A stretch of 46,553 nucleotides of DNA, from the NCBI GenBank assembly GCA_023401925.1, contig JAEXDA010000026.1:1-46553 (forward strand), written 5' to 3'. Both the position numbers and the translations under genes were made by a program. This DNA comes from Bacillota bacterium (lineage in GTDB: Bacteria; Bacillota; UBA4882; UBA8346). This document shows positions 17,208 to 25,272 of the stretch, piece by piece. How positions within the stretch are numbered: position 1 is the stretch's first letter; each line of letters opens with the position of its first letter. The notes under the pieces are model-generated. The model worked only from the letters and a program-made list of their open reading frames with translations. It did not search any database and was not told where the DNA came from.

Positions 17208-18303
17208 GTTCGATCGCCCCTCCGGCAACCTTAAAAAAAAGGGTATTTTGATCACCGATTGGAAAATCCCTCTTACTGGTGGAAGTCATGAATGTTTGAG
17301 CCGAATTAATTAAAACCTTCAATAGTTGTTGTTTTCTTTGATCGTCAAACTCGGACATAACATCATCCAACAATAAAATTGGATATTGTCCACGGCTTTC
17401 CTTTATTTTTTCCAACATTCCCAATTTTAAAGCCAAAGCCGCAGTTCGTTGCTGCCCTTGGGAGCCGAAGTTACGAAGATCGACTCCCTCCCCTATACTC
17501 AAGCGGAGATCATCCCGATTCGGTCCCACTAAGGTGACTCTCCGTTCCCGCTCATTATTTTTAACCATTTTTAATTCCATCAGAAACCGCGACTTAATAT
17601 CTTCTTCACTAACACAATGTAAAACGGAATTTCGAAAACCTACGTATTCCAGATTTAATTTTTCAAGGGTTCCGCTAATTTCATGCTGGGCTCTGGAAAT
17701 AAAACCTTTAACATCTTCTATAAAAGCCATTCGATACTTGATGACTTTCGAACCTTTTTCCACTAATTGTTCATCCCATACTTCCAATTCCCGGGAATCG
17801 CGTATTCCTTCTTTTAGCAGTCGATTGCGTTGCTGAACCACTTTATAATAGTTATAATAAATAAAACGATACTTGGGCTCAATAAGTGCCAAATATAGAT
17901 CGACAAAATCTCGCCGGAATTGGGGGCTTCCCTTAATTAACTGCAGATCATCCGGGGCAAATGTAATCAGGGGGATTTTTCCAAACAATTCATTGTTTTT
18001 AACAATTTGTCCCTCAATTTTGGTGCGCTTTTCTTTCTCAGCGATTCCCAGCTCAATCATTAAGGGAAAATCGTCGGAATCAAATTGCCCTTTTAAATAG
18101 CACGAAGTTGTTTCCCATTGAATAAGTTCTACATCTTTTTTGGTCCGAAATGATTTTCCAAAACATAATAAAGAAATTGCCTCCAGTAAATTGGTTTTAC
18201 CTTGGGCATTTTGGCCATAAAAAATATTAACCTGAGGTGAAAATTCCACTTGGAGGTGCTTATAGTTTCGATAATGCTGCAATTCAAGAGATCGTAAAAA
18301 CAT
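17200..18303 (-). CDS. recF: DNA replication and repair protein RecF
   Basis: An SMC-like ATPase that helps RecA load at gaps. Walker A is in GQNAQGKTNLLEA near residue 31, the ABC-type signature in FGSQGQQRTAALALKLG near residue 280 and Walker B in ILLLDDVMSEFDDQR near residue 310. The start LRSLELQHYRNYK and length of about 367 are normal. ATG at 18303 is used; a TTG lies one codon earlier. It lies 51 bp after dnaN with no S4-domain gene (rlbA/yaaA) in between, unlike Bacillus subtilis. Confidence 0.97.
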   Translation of the reverse strand: MFLRSLELQHYRNYKHLQVEFSPQVNIFYGQNAQGKTNLLEAISLLCFGKSFRTKKDVELIQWETTSCYLKGQFDSDDFPLMIELGIAEKEKRTKIEGQIVKNNELFGKIPLITFAPDDLQLIKGSPQFRRDFVDLYLALIEPKYRFIYYNYYKVVQQRNRLLKEGIRDSRELEVWDEQLVEKGSKVIKYRMAFIEDVKGFISRAQHEISGTLEKLNLEYVGFRNSVLHCVSEEDIKSRFLMELKMVKNNERERRVTLVGPNRDDLRLSIGEGVDLRNFGSQGQQRTAALALKLGMLEKIKESRGQYPILLLDDVMSEFDDQRKQQLLKVLINSAQTFMTSTSKRDFPIGDQNTLFFKVAGGAIERG

Positions 18304-18354
18304 CAATGTCCAATTCTTCCATCCAAAAAGTTGATAGCTGGGAATATTGCTTTT

Positions 18355-19452
18355 TTACACCGATAATTTTAAAGGCATTACTACATACAAATACTCATTT
18401 TTTTCCGATGCCTGAAGTAACGTAGGCTTTTGATCCTGGCTATATTTGAAATTAATTTTCGTTGCCTCAACGGACTTTAAGAAATCCAATAAATATCTCA
18501 CATTAAACCCTATTTCAATTTCTTTTCCCGAAAAATCAACGGGTAATTCTTCGTATGATCGTCCTTTATCAGGTTCTTTCGCTGTTATAATCATTCCATT
18601 TTCGGAGATGTTGATTTTTATTGAATTGCTAACCAGAGAAGTTCTTTCCAAGGCATCGATAAACTCACTTCTTTCAACCGCAACAACCCCGTTAAATTCC
18701 TTGGGGACAACCTGTTCATAACGGGGAAACTGTGCTTCCACTAAGCGGGAAGAAAGTGTAATTCCTGAACCTTTGATAAATATCAATTTGTCTGTTAAAT
18801 GAATGCTTAATTTCTCCTCGGTATTATTACCGAAAATATTAGCGATTTCGCGCAATGAGTGAACCGGAACCAGCGCTGTTTTTTGAAAATCGGATTCCAC
18901 AGTCATGTCCCTCAAAGCCAGCCGGTTCACATCCGTCGCCACCAAACGCAATTGACCAGGAGTAATCTCCCATAATATGCTGGATAAAAAAGGTCTTGGA
19001 TCATCAATCAAGGTTGCATACATCGTTTGGCGAATGGCCTCTTTTAATACTTCACCCTTAATTTCCACTTGATTTCCGTCTTTTAATTCAGGCATCGTCG
19101 GAAATTCTTCAACAGGTAAGACCGGCAATTGATAAGAGGAATGTTTGCTGGTGATCGTCACCATTTTTGAAGCTTCTTCATATTCAATCGTCACCGGACC
19201 GGAAGGTAAATGGCGGATAATCTCAACAAAAGTTTTACCAGGTAAAACAATGGATCCGGTTGTAAAAATTTGAATATTGGGGACATGGACCTCAATCGCT
19301 ATCTCCAAATCCGTGGCAACGCACCGCAATGAGTTATCGCTGGTTTCTAAAAAAATTCCCGTTAAAATCGGCAATGTTGATTTGAGAGCGAGCGCTCTAG
19401 CAGTAATTTGTAAAAATCGCGATAATTCATCTTGAAGGCATACAATTTTCAT
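18355..19452 (-). CDS. dnaN: DNA polymerase III beta subunit (sliding clamp)
   Basis: A 365-residue ring-forming processivity clamp. The start MKIVCLQDELSRFLQITARAL, the middle FLSSILWEITPGQLRLVATDVNRLAL and the C-terminal KPTLLQASEKNEYLYVVMPL, the last giving the conserved VMP(L/M) end, are all typical. The three-domain length is normal. An AGGAGGG site precedes the ATG. It follows dnaA downstream of a 246-bp intergenic region that holds DnaA boxes. Confidence 0.98.
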   Translation of the reverse strand: MKIVCLQDELSRFLQITARALALKSTLPILTGIFLETSDNSLRCVATDLEIAIEVHVPNIQIFTTGSIVLPGKTFVEIIRHLPSGPVTIEYEEASKMVTITSKHSSYQLPVLPVEEFPTMPELKDGNQVEIKGEVLKEAIRQTMYATLIDDPRPFLSSILWEITPGQLRLVATDVNRLALRDMTVESDFQKTALVPVHSLREIANIFGNNTEEKLSIHLTDKLIFIKGSGITLSSRLVEAQFPRYEQVVPKEFNGVVAVERSEFIDALERTSLVSNSIKINISENGMIITAKEPDKGRSYEELPVDFSGKEIEIGFNVRYLLDFLKSVEATKINFKYSQDQKPTLLQASEKNEYLYVVMPLKLSV

Positions 19453-19698
19453 TCTTTTACCCTCCTGTCAACAATGGTATTTCTAAATAATTAATTATTG
19501 ATATTATATAATAAAAAAGTAGTAGTCATAGTCGAGTTGATATTGTGAATAAGTTGCTCAAAACAACTGCTATCAAGTTTTTTAGAAAATCAAACCTTGT
19601 GAATAAAATAGGTAGTTTTCTACAAAATAACACAATCCACAGAATTAAGAAAAGGAGATCGATAAAATTTCCACAATTTAATCAGAACCTGTGCACAA
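19453..19698. other. dnaA-dnaN intergenic part of oriC, with DnaA boxes and possible DnaA-trios
   Basis: Two boxes TGTGAATAA at 19544-19552 and 19598-19606 (reverse complement TTATTCACA, one mismatch from TTATCCACA) lie in the same orientation. Weaker boxes are CAATCCACA at 19633-19641 and ATTTCCACA at 19667-19675. Left of the first box, after a short TCGAG, comes 19514-19531 readable as AAA-AAG-TAG-TAG-TCA-TAG, five of six fitting the DnaA-trio pattern (T/A)A(G/A). It abuts the very A/T-rich 19480-19513. This order (box, GC clamp, trios, AT-rich) resembles the unwinding site described for Bacillus subtilis. The trio assignment is inference. Confidence 0.65.
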
Positions 19699-21033
19699 TT
19701 ATTGACCCAAATTGTGAATTAAATTTTTGATAATCCGATCGACTTCGGGATCACTTTTAATTAAATCTTGGATTTTATCACAGGCATGAATAACAGTAGA
19801 ATGGTCACGGCCTCCAAATTCCTCGCCAATTTTCGGTAGAGAATAATCAGTTAATTCTCTCACGATGTACATGGCTATTTGCCGGGGAAGAGTAACATTT
19901 TTGGTGCGACGTTGCGCTTTCAAATCTTCCATTTCAAGATTATAAAAATCACATACTGCCTGTTGAATAATAGGAATCGTCAGTCGTTTGGCCTTACTTG
20001 AAGAAATGACATCTTTTAAAACTTCATTGGCTAGTTCCAGGGAAATCTGTTTGTTATGAAAAGATGCGTATGCGATAATTCGAATCAGTGCCCCTTCCAA
20101 TTCACGGATATTGGAATTGATCTGATCGGCTATATTTACCATCACATCATTGGGTAAATGCCAACCTTCCGTTGAAGCTTTTTTCCTTAATATGGCAATC
20201 CGGGTTTCTAAATTTGGGGCCTGAATATCGGTAATAAGCCCCCACTCAAATCGCGACCGGAGCCTGTCCTCCAACGTGGGAATTTCTTTTGGCGGACGAT
20301 CACTGGAAATAATGATTTGTTTACCGGATTCATAAAGAGTATTGAATGTATGGAAAAATTCTTCTTGAGTACTTTCTTTTCCGGCAAAAAATTGAATATC
20401 ATCCACCAATAATATATCAACGGTTCGATAAGTATCCCGGAAATGGGGAGTTCGGTTAAAACGAATCGCATTGATCAACTCGTTGGTGAATTTTTCAGAA
20501 GATACATAAACAACCCGGAAATCAGGATGATTTTTCAACGCGAATTGGCCAATTGCCTGCATGAGATGAGTTTTCCCCAAGCCTACTCCACCATATATAA
20601 ATAAAGGGTTGTAAGCTTTTCCCGGTGCCTCGGCTACCGCCAACGATGCGGCATGGGCAAAGCGGTTACTTTCTCCAACAACGAAACTTTCAAAGGTATA
20701 CTTTGGATTCAGCAGGGAGGGTTGCGGTATACTTTGCCCAATATGAGCGGCAGATTCAGTTTCCGGCTTATTTTGAGCTTCATTACGCTCAGGGGTAATA
20801 AACCGCAATTCCACATCTTCTTCCAATAACTCTTTTAATGTTGTGGCAAGCAAAGGTGCATAACGTGATTCCAGCCAGTCCCGGGCAAAATCATTTGGAA
20901 CTTCAACAGTTAAAAGGTTTCCTTCCAAAGACACAGGTTTGGTTGGCTTTAGCCAAGTTTCAAAACTGGGTTTGCTTAAAAAAGGAGATATTGATTCTAA
21001 TGTCTTTTCCCAAATCGTATCTAAATTACTCAT
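19699..21033 (-). CDS. dnaA: Chromosomal replication initiator DnaA
   Basis: AAA+ initiator that binds DnaA boxes and melts the origin. Domain I is at residues 1-75, a short linker follows, the AAA+ domain starts near residue 110 with Walker A GGVGLGKTH at 148-156 and Walker B VDILLVDDIQFFAGKE near residue 210. Domain IV is at the C terminus with the DNA-binding signature GGRDHSTVIHACDKI. The length of 444 is typical. The ATG is preceded by GGGGG four bases upstream. DnaA boxes on both sides suggest autoregulation. Confidence 0.98.
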   Translation of the reverse strand: MSNLDTIWEKTLESISPFLSKPSFETWLKPTKPVSLEGNLLTVEVPNDFARDWLESRYAPLLATTLKELLEEDVELRFITPERNEAQNKPETESAAHIGQSIPQPSLLNPKYTFESFVVGESNRFAHAASLAVAEAPGKAYNPLFIYGGVGLGKTHLMQAIGQFALKNHPDFRVVYVSSEKFTNELINAIRFNRTPHFRDTYRTVDILLVDDIQFFAGKESTQEEFFHTFNTLYESGKQIIISSDRPPKEIPTLEDRLRSRFEWGLITDIQAPNLETRIAILRKKASTEGWHLPNDVMVNIADQINSNIRELEGALIRIIAYASFHNKQISLELANEVLKDVISSSKAKRLTIPIIQQAVCDFYNLEMEDLKAQRRTKNVTLPRQIAMYIVRELTDYSLPKIGEEFGGRDHSTVIHACDKIQDLIKSDPEVDRIIKNLIHNLGQ

Positions 21034-21371
21034 TAACCCCCAACGCTCCTTACGATCTAGTTATCCATATCTTGGGGATAACTTGTGAAAAACATCTCAA
21101 TCGCTTGAGATTCTTAACGAAATTTGAAAGAGTGAAAAATAAAAAAAGCCTTCACTTTGAGAAATTTATCATATCCACAAAATATGATTTATCCACAAAA
21201 CTATTCACAACCTGTGGATAAATTCAAAGGACTATACTATAATAACAAAAACTGACCCTTTTGGCAATTTATAATTAACCAAGCAATCATAAATTCTTCC
21301 AAGCTATATATGGATAAAAAAATTATCCACAATTTTTTTAAAAATAATTTTTATTTTATCCAGATTTACTA
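21034..21371. other. oriC region upstream of dnaA with a DnaA-box cluster
   Basis: A gene-free stretch between divergent dnaA and rpmH. A perfect TTATCCACA occurs at 21189-21197, at 21323-21331, and reversed at 21213-21221. Near-matches are TTATCCATA (21061-21069), ATATCCACA (21171-21179), CTATTCACA (21201-21209) and a reversed TTATCCATA (21309-21317). Three boxes crowd into 21189-21221. An A/T-rich stretch at 21332-21358 follows the last perfect box. A 6-bp hairpin TCTCAA/TTGAGA lies at 21095-21110. Together with the dnaA-dnaN region this is a bipartite origin as in many Firmicutes. Confidence 0.9.
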
Positions 21372-21400
21372 TTGACACTATCTACCTTGGTCATTATAAT
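21372..21400 (+). promoter_or_regulatory. Strong sigma-A-type promoter of rpmH-rnpA
   Basis: TTGACA at 21372-21377, a 17-base spacer and TATAAT at 21395-21400: an exact match to the vegetative consensus, 47 bp before the rpmH ATG. It probably drives rpmH, rnpA, yidD, yidC and jag up to the terminator at 23702. Confidence 0.95.
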
Positions 21401-21447
21401 TATTATCGCAAACTTTATTGCCTAAAATGCAGAATGGGGTGATATCA

Positions 21448-21582
21448 ATGAAAATGACATACCAACCTAATCGTCATAAATATAAGAAGGACCATGGCTT
21501 TATGGCAAGAATGGCCACCAAAGCCGGACGTAAAGTGTTGAGCCGTAGGAGAGCAAAAGGTAGGAAAGTTTTATCCGCCTAA
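21448..21582 (+). CDS. rpmH: Ribosomal protein bL34
   Basis: A 44-residue basic protein beginning MKMTYQPNRHKYKKDHGF and continuing MARMATKAGRKVLSRRRAKGR, the textbook L34 sequence. A structural part of the large ribosomal subunit. The ATG follows GGGGTGATATCA. It is the first gene right of the origin and is followed 12 bp later by rnpA, as in almost all bacteria. Confidence 0.99.
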   Translation: MKMTYQPNRHKYKKDHGFMARMATKAGRKVLSRRRAKGRKVLSA

Positions 21583-21594
21583 AGAGAATGTACT

Positions 21595-21975
21595 TTGACA
21601 AAATTAACTATCATTAAAAAGAACGAAGACTTTCAAGGTATCTTTGAAAAAGGCCACTCTATTTACGGCAGGTATTTAGTGGTCTATTTTCTACATACCT
21701 CTTTCGATTATGGCCGGTTTGGTTTTTGTGTCGGCCGGAAAATAGGAAATGCCGTGATTCGAAACCGAATCAAAAGATTGTTGCGTGAAGCTGTTTCGGT
21801 ACAAATTATGGATGATTTAAAAGGATTGGATGTTTTGCTTGTGGCTAGAAATCCTATTAAGGAAGCTTCTTTAGCCAACATAATAATAGAAATAACACAT
21901 ATACTTGGTGAAGTAAGGAAACGACAGCCAAGAAAATCAGGTATTTTTGAACGTAAGGGGGAGGATTCCCGTTGA
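21595..21975 (+). CDS. rnpA: Ribonuclease P protein component
   Basis: A 126-residue basic cofactor of the RNase P ribozyme, which trims tRNA 5' leaders. The conserved RNR signature region is seen as GFCVGRKIGNAVIRNRIKRLLREA near residue 42, and LVARNP near residue 82. A TTG start is used; an ATG seven bases earlier is out of frame and the ribosome site is weak. It overlaps yidD by 4 bp. Confidence 0.95.
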   Translation: MTKLTIIKKNEDFQGIFEKGHSIYGRYLVVYFLHTSFDYGRFGFCVGRKIGNAVIRNRIKRLLREAVSVQIMDDLKGLDVLLVARNPIKEASLANIIIEITHILGEVRKRQPRKSGIFERKGEDSR

Positions 21976-22187
21976 AAGGAGTAATCCTTCTTTTTATACT
22001 ATTTTATCAAAAAGTTATTTCACCCATTAAACCTAGAACTTGTCGCTATTACCCGACTTGTTCACAATACACTTACCAGGCGATTGAGAAATTTGGTTTA
22101 ATGAAAGGGTTATACTATGGTTTGAAAAGAATTTTCAGATGCCATCCATTTTCAAAAGGTGGCTATGATCCGATACCTGAAAAGTGA
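21972..22187 (+). CDS. yidD: Membrane protein insertion efficiency factor YidD
   Basis: A 71-residue protein matching the YidD family: FYQKVISPIKPRTCRYYPTCSQYTYQAIEKFG and the end FRCHPFSKGGYDPIP. It keeps the family's conserved cysteines. It assists YidC-dependent membrane protein insertion at the inner face of the membrane. Its TTG start overlaps the rnpA stop (TTGA), indicating coupling, and yidC follows 20 bp later. Confidence 0.95.
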   Translation: MKGVILLFILFYQKVISPIKPRTCRYYPTCSQYTYQAIEKFGLMKGLYYGLKRIFRCHPFSKGGYDPIPEK

Positions 22188-22207
22188 AATGAAAGGATGT
22201 AAATTAT

Positions 22208-22936
22208 ATGCCGATTCTGATTAAACCTCCAGGTGTTCATTTAAATTTATTTGACCAGTTTATTAATTTGTTTGCCAATATGCTCAATTTTTTTCACCAG
22301 GGCGGATTTGGATTTGAATGGTCAATTAGTTGGGGATGGGCGATTATTATTTTAACTGTTGTGATTAAGATTATTCTCTTCCCAACGATGATTAAACAAG
22401 TTCAGGCTATGAATAAAATGAAAAATATTCAGCCAAAGTTGAAAGAGATTCAGGAAAAATTCAAAGACAAGCCTGATGAAATGCAGCGCCGGACCATGGA
22501 GCTTTATAAAAAAGAACAGGTAAACCCCTTTGGCGGATGTTTACCGATGTTAATTCAATTACCAATCTTATGGGCAATATTCGGTTTGTTGCAGGATCCG
22601 ACTTTCATTAATAATTCTATTGGTAATGCTACTTTCTTGTGGCTCCCTTTGGTTCAGAAAGGCGATATTGCTTTAGCAGTCATCTCGGCGGTCACTACAT
22701 TTTTCCAACAGAAATTAACAACTCCAGCCACCGGTGCAGATCAAAATCAAAAGATATTTTTGTACATTATGCCTGTAATGTTTGGTTTTTTCACTTATCA
22801 AGTCAATGCCGGAGTTGGTTTATATTGGGTGGCAAGCAATGTCGTCGGAATTGCTCAACAATATATTATTAATGAGTACTTTACGGTAAAAAAACATATT
22901 CAAAAAGCGGGAAATCCTGAGCCTGAAAAGAATTAA
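22208..22936 (+). CDS. yidC: Membrane protein insertase YidC
   Basis: A 242-residue Oxa1/YidC/SpoIIIJ-type insertase. Five membrane segments are visible, beginning near residue 43 (SWGWAIIILTVVIKIILFP), with a charged cytoplasmic hairpin at about 65-105 (Lys-rich, MKNIQPKLKEIQEKFKDKPD) and NPFGGCLPMLIQLPILWAIFGLL next. There is no lipobox or clear signal peptide at the N terminus, unlike Bacillus SpoIIIJ, so the first 40 residues are atypical. A single copy is seen here. Confidence 0.94.
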   Translation: MPILIKPPGVHLNLFDQFINLFANMLNFFHQGGFGFEWSISWGWAIIILTVVIKIILFPTMIKQVQAMNKMKNIQPKLKEIQEKFKDKPDEMQRRTMELYKKEQVNPFGGCLPMLIQLPILWAIFGLLQDPTFINNSIGNATFLWLPLVQKGDIALAVISAVTTFFQQKLTTPATGADQNQKIFLYIMPVMFGFFTYQVNAGVGLYWVASNVVGIAQQYIINEYFTVKKHIQKAGNPEPEKN

Positions 22937-23028
22937 AATCTTTGGTCAACAAGGAAAGAAAAATTATTCTATTGTAGCGTGAAATTTGAGGATATCGGCC
23001 AAAGGTTTTGGATATAGGGGGGAGATCG

Positions 23029-23661
23029 TTGAAGTCTGTTGTTAAAATTGCCCATACCAAGGAAGAAGCGGTGGAAGAAGCTCTTCGTGAATTGAAAGCA
23101 ACGTTGGATCAGGTCCGTGTTGAGGTCATGGAAGAGACTTCCAAAGGTTTATTCGGTTTTTTAGGCAGTAAGGCTGTTAAAGTTAAAGTTACTGTCAAGG
23201 AAGATTTGGGACAAGTCGCTGCTTTGTTTTTGAGGGAATTGTTAGTGAATATGGGAGTAATGGCTCAAGTAGAAATCTTCAAACGGAAAGACTGCACCAC
23301 TTTGAATATTAATGGAAAAGACTTGGGATTATTGATTGGGAAACATGGACAAACCCTTGATGCTATTCAATACCTGGTTAATTTGGCGGTCAATAAGGAT
23401 CAACTCGATAAAGAACGGATTGTTGTTGATGTAGAAGGTTATCGCCGTCGCCGGGAAGAGACTTTACGCCACTTAGCATTGAAAGTTGCCGATAAAGTAA
23501 AACGCGAAAAACGCAAGCAAGTATTGGAACCAATGTCTCCTCATGAACGGCGGATTATTCACGCCACTTTACAGGAATATAAAGAAGTGATTACTTATAG
23601 TGAAGGAGAAGACCCATATCGACACGTTATTATTTCTCCTCAGGATACTATGGAGTCGTAA
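23029..23661 (+). CDS. jag: RNA-binding protein Jag/KhpB
   Basis: About 210 residues: an N-terminal Jag domain (KIAHTKEEAVEEALREL; about 1-50), a KH domain near residues 80-145 (DLGLLIGKHGQTLDAIQYLVNL carries the GxxG loop) and a C-terminal R3H domain (MSPHERRIIHATL). KhpB binds RNA together with KhpA and is linked to cell envelope control. The TTG at 23029 is chosen because GGGGGGAG lies four bases upstream; a TTG seven codons earlier would place this site inside the gene. It is the last gene before a terminator. Confidence 0.93.
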   Translation: MKSVVKIAHTKEEAVEEALRELKATLDQVRVEVMEETSKGLFGFLGSKAVKVKVTVKEDLGQVAALFLRELLVNMGVMAQVEIFKRKDCTTLNINGKDLGLLIGKHGQTLDAIQYLVNLAVNKDQLDKERIVVDVEGYRRRREETLRHLALKVADKVKREKRKQVLEPMSPHERRIIHATLQEYKEVITYSEGEDPYRHVIISPQDTMES

Positions 23662-23701
23662 CCAGGTTATTGAATAAATCAAGATCAAAGTTGGACCAAG
23701 G

Positions 23702-23729
23702 AAACCCGGTTTATCCGGGTTTATTTTTT
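23702..23729 (+). terminator. Rho-independent terminator after jag
   Basis: An 8-bp stem AAACCCGG / CCGGGTTT with a 5-base loop is followed by a short A and six T. It closes the rpmH-rnpA-yidD-yidC-jag unit and separates it from mnmE. Confidence 0.9.
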
Positions 23730-23819
23730 AGCAATCATTTTTAGATATGAACCGTCATTGGAAATAAATAAAAGATATATACAAAAATTGTATTACGGTT
23801 ACCTATAAGGGAGGAACAA

Positions 23820-25211
23820 GTGAACGGTTACGTTAACGATACGATTGCCGCTATCTCCACTCCGCTTGGGGAAGGTGGAATCGCGATCATCCGAGTAAGT
23901 GGTTCCATGGCTAAAGAAATTGGACTCAAAATCTTGCAAAGCCAAAAAGGCCATTTTTTCAAGGACTTTCAAGACCATCATATCTATTATGCAAAAGTTG
24001 TTGACCCTAAAGATCAACAAATTATCGACGAAGTTCTTTTTTTTTACAGCCGGAAACCCCATAGTTTTACCACAGAGGATGTTTTGGAAATCCAAGCCCA
24101 TGGAGGAATGGTCGGAATATCGCGGATTTTGGAAGTGATTTTGGACCAAGGCGCCCGGTTGGCTGGCCCCGGCGAATTTACCGAGAGGGCCTATTTAAAT
24201 GGGAGAATTGATTTGGTACAAGCAGAGTCAATTATCGACTTGATTCGGGCTAAAACTGAAAAAGCTCATCAGATTGCATTATCCCAATTAACGGGACGGG
24301 CAACGGAGGAAATTTCCAAATTAGAATCTTCATTATATGAGATTTTGGTTTCAATCGAGGCGGTTTTGGATTTTCCCGAAGAAGGTATTCCTGAACCCCA
24401 AAGAGATCGGCTTTTTGATGAGGTTATTCATCTTGAAAATGAGTTTAGAGGGTTATTAAATCATATCAATGAAGGGCGAAAACTTCGCGAAGGAATTATG
24501 ATTGTCATTGTCGGCCGCCCGAATGTGGGAAAATCCAGTTTGATGAATACTTTTTTACAGGAAGAACGGGCTATCGTCACGGAAATACCGGGTACAACCC
24601 GGGATGTTATTGAAGCTCAAATTCAGATTCAAGGAATTCCAATCCGTCTTATCGATACAGCCGGTATTCGGACAACTGAAAATCTTATTGAAAAAATTGG
24701 AATTGAAAAAGCGGAGCAGTATCTATCCGATGCTGATTTGATTCTGATGCTTCTGGACGGCAGCCAGGAAATATCCGCAGAAGATAAACTAATCCTAAAA
24801 AAAATTCATGGAAAACAGGCTATTCTTGTTGTGAACAAAATGGATTTACCTCAGAGATTAAATATGGATGAGCTTGGTCCGGTCCAGAATGAATATTCTA
24901 TCGTCAAAATTTCCCTGGAAACGAAAAATGGTTTTGAGGAATTGGAAAAGATTTTAGTCGAAAAGGTAGGACTGGGTAAGATTGCAGTCGATGATCGGCC
25001 TTTGCTCTCGAGGGTCCGTCATAAACAAGCGATAGAGCGGGGATTGATTGCCTTAGAGAGTTTTCATGACGGACTTGAAAATTATTTGAGTGAAGATTTG
25101 TTAGCGGTCGATCTACGGTCTTGTTTGGAAGCTCTTGGTGAAATTACCGGGAAAAATGTTTCCGATGAGGTGTTGCACGGCATCTTTGCTCAATTTTGTA
25201 TTGGTAAATAA
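23820..25211 (+). CDS. mnmE: tRNA uridine-5-carboxymethylaminomethyl GTPase MnmE
   Basis: The GTPase partner of MnmG in wobble-uridine U34 modification. An N-terminal tetrahydrofolate-binding domain (1-118) is followed by a helical region, then the G domain with GRPNVGKSS at 232-240, the DTAGIR switch region near residue 278 and NKMD near residue 344. The protein ends FCIGK, the family's C-terminal catalytic-cysteine motif CIGK. The length of 463 is normal. A GTG start lies just after GGGAGG. The next two genes encode MnmG proteins. Confidence 0.97.
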   Translation: MNGYVNDTIAAISTPLGEGGIAIIRVSGSMAKEIGLKILQSQKGHFFKDFQDHHIYYAKVVDPKDQQIIDEVLFFYSRKPHSFTTEDVLEIQAHGGMVGISRILEVILDQGARLAGPGEFTERAYLNGRIDLVQAESIIDLIRAKTEKAHQIALSQLTGRATEEISKLESSLYEILVSIEAVLDFPEEGIPEPQRDRLFDEVIHLENEFRGLLNHINEGRKLREGIMIVIVGRPNVGKSSLMNTFLQEERAIVTEIPGTTRDVIEAQIQIQGIPIRLIDTAGIRTTENLIEKIGIEKAEQYLSDADLILMLLDGSQEISAEDKLILKKIHGKQAILVVNKMDLPQRLNMDELGPVQNEYSIVKISLETKNGFEELEKILVEKVGLGKIAVDDRPLLSRVRHKQAIERGLIALESFHDGLENYLSEDLLAVDLRSCLEALGEITGKNVSDEVLHGIFAQFCIGK

Positions 25212-25272
25212 CAATTAAATTGTCACGATGATCGTTTTTAAGATCATTCCGATCACTAAGGAGCTGGCATAA

